Shown here: positions 1 through 8,674 of the stretch, piece by piece
Layout: the number at the start of each line of letters is the position of its first letter
How positions within the stretch are numbered: position 1 is the first letter of the stretch
Source of the DNA: Ruminococcaceae bacterium HV4-5-B5C
Lineage (GTDB): Bacteria > Bacillota > Clostridia > Oscillospirales > Acutalibacteraceae
Assembly (NCBI GenBank): GCA_900184925.1
Contig: FXYJ02000001.1
Location: 1 to 64,000, forward strand
Direction: 5' to 3'
DNA: 64,000 bases
The notes under the pieces: model-generated
What the model saw: only the letters and a program-made list of their open reading frames with translations
Database searches by the model: none
Told to the model about the DNA's origin: nothing
Position numbers and translations under genes: made by a program

Positions 1-237
1 TTTAATGTGTCCAGTGTTCCATGGCTGGATTTTACTGCATTCAACCTCAATGTTTTTTCTAATGAAAGCTATCTTTTACCTATCTTCACCATTGGAAAGT
101 ACAAAGAAGAGAATGGTCGTACTATGATGCCTCTTGCCATACAATGTCATCATGCGGTTTGTGACGGATTTCATGTTGGAAAATTTGTAGAAGCACTGCG
201 CAAAATGGCAATTAATTGCAACGAGTGGTTACTATAG
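1..237 (+). CDS. cat: Chloramphenicol O-acetyltransferase, C-terminal part (cut by window edge)
   Basis: This reading frame is open from the first base and ends at TAG 235-237, so only the last 78 residues are visible. It contains HHAVCDGFHVGKF, which carries the catalytic HxxxDG motif of type A chloramphenicol acetyltransferases; the histidine accepts the proton from the drug hydroxyl while acetyl-CoA donates the acetyl group. The upstream TMMPLAIQ strand and the downstream helix fit the CAT trimer fold. Inference: it is the first visible cargo of the cassette array that runs to about 12 kb, since a degenerate spacer and a conserved 18-base motif follow directly. A related virginiamycin-type xenobiotic acetyltransferase is less likely, because those are hexapeptide proteins without this motif. 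Whether it confers resistance cannot be judged without the N-terminus. Confidence 0.85.
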   Translation, partial: FNVSSVPWLDFTAFNLNVFSNESYLLPIFTIGKYKEENGRTMMPLAIQCHHAVCDGFHVGKFVEALRKMAINCNEWLL

Positions 238-295
238 CGGATTGAACCATTCTTTTTAATTACGAGCAAACTCAGCAGTTTGAAGTCCTTCTCCA

Positions 296-313
296 AACTT
301 CGCATAATGTTTA
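296..313 (+). repeat. Cassette-boundary motif, copy 1 (XerC/pdif-arm-like)
   Basis: AACTTCGCATAATGTTTA lies between the CAT end and the ADP-ribosyltransferase start. Exact copies are at 7244, 8056 and 10225 and a variant at 983. The first 11 bases after the leading A (ACTTCGCATAA) look like the XerC arm of dif/pdif sites. A small perfect palindrome, CAAACT-CAGC-AGTTTG (267-282), sits just upstream, and TGAACT-G-AGTTCA lies downstream near the next ribosome site. Confidence 0.75.
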
Positions 314-359
314 GTTCTGACATATTGGGTTCTGCTTGAACTGAGTTCAGGAGGGTTAC

Positions 360-947
360 ATGTGCTACAAAGATTTTTCGAATGAAGAAGCTGCAGAATG
401 GGGAAAGAAAAACTTTGGCAATTGGCTTATTGAAATGCAAGATCAAAACGTACAACCAGTCAAACCTGTGGAGCGCTTTTTTAGGCATTATACTCAAGGC
501 ATTCACTATACATACAATAATCTTCTAAGATCCCAAATAGACGATGTAAGATCAATTACTAAAGGCACTATTTTGCTGGCAATAAATGAAATCAAATGTC
601 ATCCATGTACTCAAAATATTATAGTTTATAGATATGTAAATAAACTTATATTTAGAAAAATGAAAAAGTGGAGCGGCATTCATGTAATAAGAAAAGGCAA
701 TATAATTTATGACAAAGCATTTTTCAGCACAACACTTACCCCAAGTACAGTGCAGGGTCGCAGTTATGCTCAAAATTACCATAGGTTATTGAAAATATAC
801 GTTCCTAAAGGTACACCATGCGTATACGTTGACTTAATTTCGGATATGGATGAAAACGAAGTCATTTTTTGCCCTCGTACTATGCTTAAAGTATTATCCG
901 CACCAATAATGCACACGTGCATCGAATGTAAGATTGTAAGCGGTTAG
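360..947 (+). CDS. Putative mono-ADP-ribosyltransferase toxin (ADPRT exoenzyme family)
   Basis: The 195-residue product has the layout of the VIP2/iota/C3-type ADP-ribosyltransferases. An N-terminal helix (NEEAAEWGKKNFGNWL) comes first. The R of VYRYV (about residue 91) is the likely conserved arginine, FSTTLT (about 122-127) is the STS-like motif, and DENEVIF (about 165-171) provides the ExE pair, the second Glu being the expected catalytic residue. LLKIYVPKGTPCVYVDLIS is the usual strand before ExE. Family knowledge: such enzymes transfer ADP-ribose from NAD+ to actin, Rho or other proteins. There is no signal peptide, so it may act inside the producing cell, be delivered by another system, or function in phage or plasmid conflict. 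An AGGAGG site 6 bases upstream supports the start. No immunity gene is visible next to it. Function is inferred from motifs only. Confidence 0.72.
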   Translation: MCYKDFSNEEAAEWGKKNFGNWLIEMQDQNVQPVKPVERFFRHYTQGIHYTYNNLLRSQIDDVRSITKGTILLAINEIKCHPCTQNIIVYRYVNKLIFRKMKKWSGIHVIRKGNIIYDKAFFSTTLTPSTVQGRSYAQNYHRLLKIYVPKGTPCVYVDLISDMDENEVIFCPRTMLKVLSAPIMHTCIECKIVSG

Positions 948-982
948 TGTATGAGGATAATGGGGGTGTCTCTCCTGCTTTA

Positions 983-1000
983 AACTTCGTATATTGTTTA
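983..1000 (+). repeat. Cassette-boundary motif, copy 2 (variant)
   Basis: AACTTCGTATATTGTTTA differs from the other copies at two positions. It lies between the ADP-ribosyltransferase gene and hsdM. A sequence related to the second boundary motif (TATGAGGATAATGGGGGT, about 950-967) is immediately upstream. Confidence 0.65.
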
Positions 1001-1067
1001 TCCATTGTTACCATTGAAGATAAAGCCAAGGCCGTAATACAACATATTTATCATGGGAGAAGTTAAA

Positions 1068-2630
1068 ATGATTGATACACAAAAAGAGCAGGAACGGGAC
1101 GAACTGCACCGCGCGATCTGGGCGATTGCGGATGAGCTTCGTGGGGCGGTTGACGGTTGGGACTTCAAGAACTATGTACTCGGCACCATGTTCTACCGCT
1201 ATATTTCCGAAAACCTGTGTAACTACATAAACGACGGTGAAGCCGAAGCCGGCAACTCCGGCTTTGATTTTGCGACAATGCCAGACAGCGAAGCCGAAGA
1301 AGCAAGAGCCGGTTTGGTGGAGGAAAAAGGCTTTTTCATTCTGCCGAGCGAGTTATTCTACAATGTCAGAGCAAAGGCCGCGAATGATGAAAACCTGAAT
1401 GAAACGCTGGAAACGGTATTTCGTCACATTGAGGAGTCCGCAAAGGGCAGCGAGGCAGAAAACGATTTTACAGGTCTGTTCGATGATTACGACGTCAACA
1501 GCAATAAGCTGGGCTCTACTGTGGCAAAGCGCAACGAGAAACTGGTCAAGCTTTTGAACGGTGTCGGCGACATGGACCTCGGTGACGTGAGAGACCATGC
1601 CTTTGATGCTTTTGGTGATGCCTACGAATATCTGATGTCTATGTATGCTTCCAATGCAGGAAAATCCGGCGGCGAGTTTTATACCCCGGCTGATGTATCC
1701 GAACTGTTGACGCGGCTTGGCACGGTGGGCAAAACCGAAATCAACAAGGTGTACGATCCCGCCTGCGGTTCTGGTTCGTTGCTGCTGAAGGCTGAAAAGG
1801 TCCTGGGTAAGGATGCAATCCGCAACGGCTTTTACGGGCAGGAAATCAACATCACTACCTACAATCTTTGCCGCATCAATATGTTCCTGCACGATGTCGG
1901 TTTTGACAAGTTCAATATTGCCTGTGAAGATACGCTGATTTCGCCGCAGCACTGGGACGATGAGCCGTTTGAACTGATTGTTTCCAATCCTCCATATTCC
2001 ATCAAATGGGCAGGCGACGAAAATCCGCTGCTCATCAATGACCCACGTTTTTCCCCTGCCGGAGTTCTGGCACCGAAGAGTAAAGCGGACATGGCTTTTA
2101 TCATGCACAGCCTTTCGTGGCTTGCGCCTAATGGTACGGCGGCCATCGTCTGTTTCCCCGGCATTATGTACCGCGGTGGAGCAGAGCAGAAGATCCGTAA
2201 ATATCTGGTTGACAACAACTATGTCGACTGCATTATTCAGTTGCCGAGCAACCTCTTCTACGGCACTTCCATTGCCACCTGCATCATGGTGATGAAGAAA
2301 AACAAGAACGACAACAAAACCTTGTTTATTGATGCGTCCAATGAGTGCATCAAGGTCACGAACAACAATAAGCTGACCCCGGAGAATATTGACCGAATCG
2401 TAGATATATTTTCAAAGCGCGAGGAAGTGGCACACTTCTCCCATTTGGCGGCCTATAAGGAAATCACAAAGAACGACTATAACCTCTCTGTTTCTTCCTA
2501 TGTGGAGGTGGAGGATACGCGTGAAAAGATAGACATTGTGAAGCTGAATGCGGAAATCGAAAAAATCGTCATGCGCGAGGATGAACTCCGTGAAGGCATT
2601 CGGAACATCATCGAAGAAATCGAGGTATGA
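1068..2630 (+). CDS. hsdM: Type I restriction-modification DNA methyltransferase subunit M
   Basis: HsdM methylates adenine at the N6 position within the target chosen by HsdS and forms the M2S core of the type I complex. The N-terminal helical domain (HRAIWAIADELRGAVDGWDFKNYVLGTMFYRY) is typical of the EcoR124/IC group. DPACGSGSLLL is the AdoMet-binding motif I, and SNPPYSIKW is the NPPY catalytic motif IV of N6-adenine methylases. Length (520 residues) is normal. The ATG at 1068 is chosen because GGGAG lies just before it; an in-frame ATG at 1053 has no ribosome site. It overlaps hsdS by 4 bases, as expected for a translationally coupled hsd operon. The hsd genes look richer in GC than the flanking cassettes, which suggests a separate origin. 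Confidence 0.96.
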   Translation: MIDTQKEQERDELHRAIWAIADELRGAVDGWDFKNYVLGTMFYRYISENLCNYINDGEAEAGNSGFDFATMPDSEAEEARAGLVEEKGFFILPSELFYNVRAKAANDENLNETLETVFRHIEESAKGSEAENDFTGLFDDYDVNSNKLGSTVAKRNEKLVKLLNGVGDMDLGDVRDHAFDAFGDAYEYLMSMYASNAGKSGGEFYTPADVSELLTRLGTVGKTEINKVYDPACGSGSLLLKAEKVLGKDAIRNGFYGQEINITTYNLCRINMFLHDVGFDKFNIACEDTLISPQHWDDEPFELIVSNPPYSIKWAGDENPLLINDPRFSPAGVLAPKSKADMAFIMHSLSWLAPNGTAAIVCFPGIMYRGGAEQKIRKYLVDNNYVDCIIQLPSNLFYGTSIATCIMVMKKNKNDNKTLFIDASNECIKVTNNNKLTPENIDRIVDIFSKREEVAHFSHLAAYKEITKNDYNLSVSSYVEVEDTREKIDIVKLNAEIEKIVMREDELREGIRNIIEEIEV

Positions 2631-3880
2631 CGATGAGCAGATTAGAAGAACTGATTGCGGAATTATGCCCAGATGGAGTAAAGTATAAAACATTAGGCGA
2701 GTTATGTTTTATCAAGGCACGAATCGGGTGGCAGCGACTTAACAAACGCGAATACTTGACTAATGGTGATTATTATCTGGTAACCGGAGTTGATATTAAC
2801 TCAGATAATCGGGTAGACTTCAAGTCGTGTTATTATGTCAGCAAAGAACGCTATGAAATGGATACTAATATTCAGCTTCGCAATGGCGATATCATTTTAA
2901 CCAAGGATGGAACTATCGGAAAGGTTGCAATTATTGAAGGAATGGATAAACCAGCCGTTTTGAATAGCCATTTGTTCATAATCAGAGATATATCGCAAAA
3001 ACTTAATAATAAATTTCTGATGTATGTTCTATTGTCGAAAAGTTTCAAGCGATTTGTTGAGAAAAGAAAGACAAGCGGGACAATTTCAGGGCTTAATCAA
3101 GCAACAGTTGTACAGTTCTTGATGCCCGTTCCCCCCCTACCGGTGCAGGAGGAAATTGTCCGCATCCTGGACAATTTCACGGAGCTTACAGCAGAGCTTA
3201 CAGCGGAGCTTGCAGCAAGGAAAAAACAGTATGAGTATTATCGTGACAATCTATTGAATTTTAACAGTGATGTCTCTTCCGTGGCTTTGGGGGATGTTGC
3301 AACGGTTACCAAGCTGGCAGGATACGAATTTACAAAATATGTTACATATTCTGATGAAGGCAGTATAATTGCCTTGCGTGGCTTAAATGTCAAAAATGGA
3401 AAATTGGATTTGCATGATGTAAAATATGTTGACAAAAGTGATTTCTCTAAACTATCAAGGAGTAAGCTTCATAGAGGAGATATGCTGTTTACATATGTCG
3501 GTACTATTGGTCAGGTTGCAGTGGTCGAGGAAGAAGACAAATATTATTTAGCACCTAATGTGGCACTTATTCGTTCGAACAGCAAAGATTTACTACCAGA
3601 ATTTATGCGGTATTATTTCCAAAGCAACCAGTTCTGGAGTACTCAAATTGCACGATTGTTACAATCATCTTCAATGAAAAATATTCCCATGGAAAAAATA
3701 CGAAAGTTTATTTTACCTATTCCATCTATTTATGAGCAAAAGCATATCATTAGTTTGCTCAACCGTTTTGATACCCTTTGTAACGATATTTCCACAGGCT
3801 TACCCGCCGAAATTGAAGCCCGCCAGAAACAATACGAATACTACCAGGACAAGCTACTGACCTTCAAAAAACTCGCTTAA
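2627..3880 (+). CDS. hsdS: Type I restriction-modification specificity subunit S
   Basis: HsdS recognises the split target site and bridges two HsdM subunits. Two target-recognition domains are visible, about residues 10-180 (start PDGVKYKTLGELC) and 210-390, each followed by a conserved helical spacer ending in ARKKQYEYYRDNLL and ARQKQYEYYQDKLL. The first spacer contains ELTAELTAELAA, encoded by three 12-base repeats at 3182-3217. Family knowledge: TAEL repeat number in EcoR124I/EcoDXXI sets the distance between the half-sites, so copy-number change switches specificity. The start overlaps hsdM (ATGA); a second ATG at 2633 is also possible. The TRD regions are AT-richer than hsdM and hsdR, as is usual for exchanged recognition domains. 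Confidence 0.95.
   Translation: MTMSRLEELIAELCPDGVKYKTLGELCFIKARIGWQRLNKREYLTNGDYYLVTGVDINSDNRVDFKSCYYVSKERYEMDTNIQLRNGDIILTKDGTIGKVAIIEGMDKPAVLNSHLFIIRDISQKLNNKFLMYVLLSKSFKRFVEKRKTSGTISGLNQATVVQFLMPVPPLPVQEEIVRILDNFTELTAELTAELAARKKQYEYYRDNLLNFNSDVSSVALGDVATVTKLAGYEFTKYVTYSDEGSIIALRGLNVKNGKLDLHDVKYVDKSDFSKLSRSKLHRGDMLFTYVGTIGQVAVVEEEDKYYLAPNVALIRSNSKDLLPEFMRYYFQSNQFWSTQIARLLQSSSMKNIPMEKIRKFILPIPSIYEQKHIISLLNRFDTLCNDISTGLPAEIEARQKQYEYYQDKLLTFKKLA
3182..3217 (+). repeat. Three 12-bp repeats (GAGCTTACAGCR) in the hsdS spacer
   Basis: Units at 3182-3193, 3194-3205 and 3206-3217 read GAGCTTACAGCA, GAGCTTACAGCG and GAGCTTGCAGCA. They encode ELTA/ELTA/ELAA in frame. Slippage or unequal crossing over would add or remove four residues without a frameshift. 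Confidence 0.85.
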
Positions 3881-3897
3881 TATAGGAGGCAAACTGG

Positions 3898-6800
3898 ATG
3901 CCTTATTTTAATATCGTAGCCGAAACATCGGAGAACACCGTTGTCACGGAATATGAACCGGTCAAAACGCAGTCAGACAGCTACCAGAGCGAGGCAGCGC
4001 TGGAAAAAGTGCTCATCCGTCTGCTCTGTGAGCAGGGTTATGAATATCTACACATCCACACGGAAAAGGACCTGATTGCCAACCTTCGCAGCAAACTGGA
4101 AGAACTGAACGATTACCGCTTTTCCGATACCGAATGGGAGCAGTTCTTTACCGGTGCCATTGCCAACCCCAACGAGCATATTGTTGAGAAGACCCGCAAA
4201 ATTCAGGAAGACTTTGTCCAGGTATTGAAACGGGACGACGGCTCTTCCAAGAATATCACACTGATTGACAAGAAGAATATCCACAACAACCGTTTGCAGG
4301 TCATCAATCAGTATGCGGTCGGCACGGACGATGGTGCCAGACATGATAACCGCTACGATGTGACGGTTCTGGTCAACGGTCTGCCGCTCGTACATATTGA
4401 ACTCAAGCGCAGAGGGGTTGCCATCCGGGAGGCATTCAATCAGATCAACCGTTACCAAAGGGATTCTTTTTGGGCAGGCTGTGGCCTGTTTGAGTATGTG
4501 CAGATTTTTGTGATCTCCAACGGAACCAACACCAAGTACTACTCCAACAGCACCCGGTTCAATGCAATTAAGGATGCTGCTTCCGGTAAGGCGAAAAAAG
4601 GGAAAACGAGCAACAGCTTTGAGTTCACCTGCTTCTGGGCAGACGCCAATAACCGTGTGATTCCGGACTTGATCGACTTCACAAAGACCTTTTTTGCCAA
4701 GCATACCATCTTGAATATTCTGACCAAGTACTGCATCTTCACTTCGGAGAATATGCTTATGGTCATGCGCCCGTATCAGATTACCGCCACAGAGCGGATT
4801 TTGAACCGTATTGAGATCGCAAATAATTATAAGAAGTATGGCAGCGTGGAGGGTGGCGGATACATCTGGCACACCACAGGCTCCGGCAAGACGCTGACTT
4901 CCTTTAAGACGGCACGGCTGGCGTCACAGTTGCCTTATATCGACAAGGTGCTGTTCGTAGTGGACCGTAAGGATCTGGATTACCAGACCATGAAGGAATA
5001 TGACCGCTTTGAGAAAGGTGCCGCCAACAGCAATACCTCAACGGCAATTCTGAAAAAGCAGTTGGAAAACCCGAATGCACATATTATTATTACGACCATT
5101 CAGAAGCTGGCAACTTTCATTAAGAAGAACCCAGGACATGAGGTGTACACCAAGCACGTTGTCATTATCTTCGATGAATGTCATCGCAGTCAGTTCGGCG
5201 ATATGCACGCCGCCATCGTAAAGAATTTCAAAAAGTATCATCTGTTCGGTTTTACCGGAACACCAATTTTTGCAGTCAATACCAGTTCGGCAACGAATCC
5301 GCGGTACTTTACCACCGCACAGACCTTCGGGGATCAGTTACATACCTATACCATTGTTGATGCAATCAACGATAAGAATGTCCTGCCATTCCGCGTGGAT
5401 TACATTAAGACGATGGACGTGGACGAACAAATCACCGATGAAATGGTGTGGGACATCAACCGGGAAAAAGCGATGATGGCGCCACAGCGCATTTCATTGG
5501 TGACAAAGTATATTCTGAAGCATTTCGACCAGAAAACCTACCGTGGGGACAAGACCTATATTTTCAATTCACTGACCAATATTTCTGAGGTTGCCTCTGC
5601 CGATCGAGGTGCTGTGGAGGAAATCAAACAAAAACAGCGCATCAGCGGTTTCAACTCCATTTTTGCTGTGGCATCCGTGCCCATGGCAAAACTGTATTAT
5701 CAGGAATTCAAGAAGCAGATGGCTGCCGACCCAACAAAAAAGCTGCGTGTGGCTACCATCTTTAGCTATGCAGCAAACGAAGAAGAAGCGGATGGCATTC
5801 TGGACGAAGAAAATTCCGAAGATACCAGCGCTCTTGACGAGAATTCCCGTGATTTTCTGGACATGGCGATTCGTGATTACAATAAAATGTTTCACACGAA
5901 TTACGATACCTCCAATGACAAGTTCCAGAACTATTACAAAGATGTGTCCCTGCGCATGAAAAACAAGGAACTCGATCTGCTGATCGTGGTTAATATGTTC
6001 CTTACCGGTTTCGATGCCACAACACTCAATTCTTTGTGGGTGGACAAGAATCTGAAGATGCACGGATTGATTCAGGCGTTTTCCAGAACGAACCGGATCT
6101 TGAATTCTGTTAAGACCTTCGGAAATATCGTTTGTTTCCGCAATCTGCAAAAGCGTGTTGACAGTGCAATCTCGCTCTTTGGTGACAAAAACGCGGGCGG
6201 CATTGTCCTGATGAAGAGCTTTAAAAATTACTACAATGGCTACACTTCAGACGATGGAAAGCGGATGCCGGGATATGTGGATATGATTCAGGAACTAATT
6301 GAGAAGTTCCCGCTGACAGAACCACAGATTATTGGCGAGAAGAACCAGAAGAATTTTATAGCTTTGTTCGGAGCCATTCTACGCATGCGAAATATCCTTG
6401 TCTCCTTTGACGATTTTAAGGGGAACGAACTCATTACCGAGCGGGATTTTCAGGATTATCTCGGCAGGTATCAGGATTTGCGCGATGAATGGAAGCGCAA
6501 GCGTGAAGCGGGAGAAAGCGCAGATATCACGGATGATATTGTGTTTGAAGTGGAACTGATCAAGCAGGTTGAAATCAACATTGACTATATTCTGATGCTT
6601 GTCAAGAAGTACCACGATGCACATTGTGGGGATAAGGAAGTCCTCATAACCATTAAGAAAGCCATTGATGCCAGCCCGGAACTGCGCAGCAAGAAGCAGC
6701 TGATTGAAAACTTCATTGCCGGAATCAATGATTCAATTGACGTTATGGCCGAATGGCAAAATTATGTGATGGAACAGCGTGAGCAGGAACTTGATACAAT

Positions 6801-7131
6801 TATCACCGGGGAAAAGTTGAGGCCCGAGGAAACACGCAAATTCCTTGAGAATGCTTTCCGCGATGGTGAAATCAAAACTGCAGGAACAGACATTGACAAA
6901 ATCTTGCCCCCTGTTTCCAGATTTGGAGGCAGTGGCAGGGACAAGAAAAAGCAGGATGTTATTGATAAGCTGAAAGCTTTCTTTGAAAAGTATTTCGGCA
7001 TTGGTGGTTCCGCGTCCTTTGCAGAGCCGGGACACGAGTCTGAGGTCAATGAGTCTGATTCACAGAACACCCCGCCAAAGGCGGCAGAAGATGCTGCTCT
7101 AGACGGGAAAGAAATCATCTCAAAGGAGTAA
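3898..7131 (+). CDS. hsdR: Type I restriction endonuclease subunit R
   Basis: HsdR is the ATP-driven translocase and nuclease of the type I complex. The N-terminal nuclease domain shows DVTVLVNGLPLVHIELKR (about residues 155-172), the D...ExK core of the PD-(D/E)XK fold. TTGSGKT (about 326-332) is Walker A and FDECHRSQFG (about 424-433) is the DExx-box motif II. The second RecA-like domain holds LLIVVNMFLTGFDA and IQAFSRTNRI (motifs V and VI). The length of 1077 residues is close to EcoR124I HsdR. A GGAGG site precedes ATG 3898 and the gene follows hsdS by 17 bases. The C-terminus ends in a low-complexity, Ser/Glu-rich tail. With hsdM and hsdS it makes an apparently intact defence system, here carried as one module of the cassette array. 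Confidence 0.96.
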   Translation: MPYFNIVAETSENTVVTEYEPVKTQSDSYQSEAALEKVLIRLLCEQGYEYLHIHTEKDLIANLRSKLEELNDYRFSDTEWEQFFTGAIANPNEHIVEKTRKIQEDFVQVLKRDDGSSKNITLIDKKNIHNNRLQVINQYAVGTDDGARHDNRYDVTVLVNGLPLVHIELKRRGVAIREAFNQINRYQRDSFWAGCGLFEYVQIFVISNGTNTKYYSNSTRFNAIKDAASGKAKKGKTSNSFEFTCFWADANNRVIPDLIDFTKTFFAKHTILNILTKYCIFTSENMLMVMRPYQITATERILNRIEIANNYKKYGSVEGGGYIWHTTGSGKTLTSFKTARLASQLPYIDKVLFVVDRKDLDYQTMKEYDRFEKGAANSNTSTAILKKQLENPNAHIIITTIQKLATFIKKNPGHEVYTKHVVIIFDECHRSQFGDMHAAIVKNFKKYHLFGFTGTPIFAVNTSSATNPRYFTTAQTFGDQLHTYTIVDAINDKNVLPFRVDYIKTMDVDEQITDEMVWDINREKAMMAPQRISLVTKYILKHFDQKTYRGDKTYIFNSLTNISEVASADRGAVEEIKQKQRISGFNSIFAVASVPMAKLYYQEFKKQMAADPTKKLRVATIFSYAANEEEADGILDEENSEDTSALDENSRDFLDMAIRDYNKMFHTNYDTSNDKFQNYYKDVSLRMKNKELDLLIVVNMFLTGFDATTLNSLWVDKNLKMHGLIQAFSRTNRILNSVKTFGNIVCFRNLQKRVDSAISLFGDKNAGGIVLMKSFKNYYNGYTSDDGKRMPGYVDMIQELIEKFPLTEPQIIGEKNQKNFIALFGAILRMRNILVSFDDFKGNELITERDFQDYLGRYQDLRDEWKRKREAGESADITDDIVFEVELIKQVEINIDYILMLVKKYHDAHCGDKEVLITIKKAIDASPELRSKKQLIENFIAGINDSIDVMAEWQNYVMEQREQELDTIITGEKLRPEETRKFLENAFRDGEIKTAGTDIDKILPPVSRFGGSGRDKKKQDVIDKLKAFFEKYFGIGGSASFAEPGHESEVNESDSQNTPPKAAEDAALDGKEIISKE

Positions 7132-7193
7132 CTGCTCTCTTTTATCTTGACATTCCAAAAGATCTCACTGTTGCTTGATCTTCTAGCATCGCA

Positions 7194-7212
7194 ACATTAC
7201 GGAAATATGCCA
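7194..7212 (+). repeat. Degenerate second boundary motif
   Basis: ACATTACGGAAATATGCCA aligns, with gaps, to the ACATAAGCGGAATAATGGGC motif seen at 8106 and 9471. It lies 31 bases before motif copy 3. The match is imperfect, so the call rests mostly on position. Confidence 0.35.
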
Positions 7213-7243
7213 TGACACAAAGAGATGTTTCTCCCCTATCTTG

Positions 7244-7261
7244 AACTTCGCATAATGTTTA
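7244..7261 (+). repeat. Cassette-boundary motif, copy 3
   Basis: Exact AACTTCGCATAATGTTTA, in the 289-base spacer between hsdR and the YcxB-like gene. The 11 bases after it (TTACTTTCGAT) match a XerD arm only loosely. I see nothing else gene-like in this spacer. Confidence 0.75.
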
Positions 7262-7420
7262 TTACTTTCGATTCATCATAGTGGATAGTGGAGCTATACA
7301 TGCAAGCAAAGCAATGAAGAATCAACACTTTTTAAAATTGTTTATATGATGACTGGAAATCTTTTTATCAGTAACTGGCGTAATAAACTCAAAGTTTGGA
7401 AAGAAAAGAAGTGGTGGTGA

Positions 7421-7969
7421 GTGGAAACTTATTTTGTTAATCGCTGCGTTCGTACTCAGAAAATGGAGCAAGAGATCGAGGCCTATTCCTTCTGGAGCAG
7501 ACGGGATAAAATTCTGTTTTTGTTTTGGGTTCTGTTTTTTCTCGCTTGTTCGATACTTTTCGCTAAAGGTGAAAAAACATTTGACAGTATTCTCAGTACC
7601 GTCCCGATAGCAATCATCCTTTTTTCTTATTTTGTGATGCCATGGAGCAAAGCAAAACAGGCATACCGCAGAATGTGCAATCAGCTTCACACTGACGAAC
7701 CTGAGTTTCTAACTTCATTTTCAAACGAAAATGCTGAGTGGTTGACTGTTCAGACGAGAGGGAAAGTGTCATTCAGTTACACCCAGTTCACCGAATGCAT
7801 TAAGTTAGAGCATTTGTATCTGCTCACAGTGGCCTCCTCCGGAAACCAGCCAGAGTTGACGCTTGTTCTTTCTAAAGCGGGGTTTGAGAATGGAGATTCA
7901 AATGATTTCACTGGATTTCTAAAAGAAAAATGTCCCCAAATTAAATTTTGCTCATATACATTCTTGTGA
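7421..7969 (+). CDS. YcxB-like two-helix membrane protein
   Basis: The 182-residue product has two adjacent membrane segments (about residues 31-46 and 53-72, LFLFWVLFFLACSILFA and SILSTVPIAIILFSYFVM) followed by a soluble beta-rich domain with FSYTQFTECIKLEHLYLLTVA. This layout, and the short strand near the end that resembles the 'F...W..F......LL' core, fit the YcxB-like family, whose function is not established. The start is a GTG with a weak GGTGGTGA ribosome site; an internal ATG at 7463 would remove 14 residues but has no good site. It is the only gene between boundary motifs 3 and 4, so it would be a single-gene cassette. Assignment to YcxB is tentative; a generic small membrane protein is the alternative. 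Confidence 0.6.
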   Translation: METYFVNRCVRTQKMEQEIEAYSFWSRRDKILFLFWVLFFLACSILFAKGEKTFDSILSTVPIAIILFSYFVMPWSKAKQAYRRMCNQLHTDEPEFLTSFSNENAEWLTVQTRGKVSFSYTQFTECIKLEHLYLLTVASSGNQPELTLVLSKAGFENGDSNDFTGFLKEKCPQIKFCSYTFL

Positions 7970-8055
7970 AGGATAACACTTAAAAGGCGGTTGAACTTTG
8001 TGCTTGATTGTGCATATACAAAATAAGCAAACCGGGTACCAGCAAAGGCTGAACG

Positions 8056-8073
8056 AACTTCGCATAATGTTTA
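8056..8073 (+). repeat. Cassette-boundary motif, copy 4
   Basis: Exact AACTTCGCATAATGTTTA between the YcxB-like gene and the flavoprotein pair. The next 11 bases are TTAATTTTGAT. A copy of the second motif follows 32 bases downstream. Confidence 0.75.
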
Positions 8074-8105
8074 TTAATTTTGATTCGACAAAGTTGATCT
8101 GTTGA

Positions 8106-8126
8106 ACATAAGCGGAATAATGGGCA
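8106..8126 (-). repeat. Second boundary motif, copy 1 (XerD-arm-like on - strand)
   Basis: The plus strand reads ACATAAGCGGAATAATGGGC plus one A, identical over 21 bases to 9471-9491. Read on the minus strand it ends in TTATGTTCAAC, which is close to the XerD arm of dif-type sites (TTATGTTAAAT). Confidence 0.6.
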
Positions 8127-8179
8127 ATCGCCATAAATTCAGATTGTTGGTATGATTATCCAAGGAGGGAGAGAATGCG

Positions 8180-8674
8180 TTGCAGGTAATAATACATGAT
8201 TTAGACGATGAATTTTTCAAGCCGTTACGCCGCAAGGAAGGCATAACCATAATCAATGCCAACGACAAATATGCTCCCTGTCAGGGTTGCTTTCGTTGTT
8301 GGCTGAAAAACGCGGGATATTGTGTAATAGGCGATTCCTTGCAGCACATCGGCGCCATCATCGGTGCCAGCGATAAGATTACCATCATCAGCAAAATCAC
8401 TTACGGTGGATACAGCAGCCGGGTCAAAAAGGTATTGGATCGCAGCATCAGCACGTCTCTTCCGCTTTTTACATACCGTGGTTGGCGGACCCATCACATG
8501 AAGCGCTATCATCAAAATCAGAGTCTGGACGTTTATCTTTACGGCAGATGCAGCAATAAAGAAAAAGAGACGGCGCGAGAATTCATAGAAATGAATCGCA
8601 TCAACTTGGGCATGAATGAAGCAAGCCTAACTTTCCTCGAGGACATAAATGAACTGAAGGAGTGTTCTTTTTGA
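8180..8674 (+). CDS. NAD(P)H-dependent FMN reductase / flavodoxin-like iron-sulfur flavoprotein
   Basis: The 164-residue protein resembles the multimeric flavodoxin/iron-sulfur flavoprotein family. It has DKYAPCQGCFRCWLKNAGYC (about residues 30-50), the compact CxxCxxC-type cysteine cluster of that family, then ITIISKITYGGYSSRVKKVLDRS, the usual 'SP+YwG..SA.+K.f+DR' FMN-fold segment. The canonical N-terminal FMN loop (hxGSPR) is missing, and the start reads QVIIHDLDDEFFKPL instead, so the protein begins within the fold. The start is TTG 8180 after AGGAGGGA; an out-of-frame ATG at 8175 hits a stop after four codons. It overlaps the next gene by 4 bases. Because the next protein has the missing FMN loop, the two may work as a pair. 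Confidence 0.68.
   Translation: MQVIIHDLDDEFFKPLRRKEGITIINANDKYAPCQGCFRCWLKNAGYCVIGDSLQHIGAIIGASDKITIISKITYGGYSSRVKKVLDRSISTSLPLFTYRGWRTHHMKRYHQNQSLDVYLYGRCSNKEKETAREFIEMNRINLGMNEASLTFLEDINELKECSF

Noticed and set aside
296..313. A true loxP site
   Set aside because: Similarity covers one arm and part of the spacer only (15 of 18); the second inverted arm is missing in all copies, so Cre-type recombination is not supported.
1353..2108. 251-codon minus-strand frame
   Set aside because: Antisense to hsdM, which carries AdoMet and NPPY motifs.
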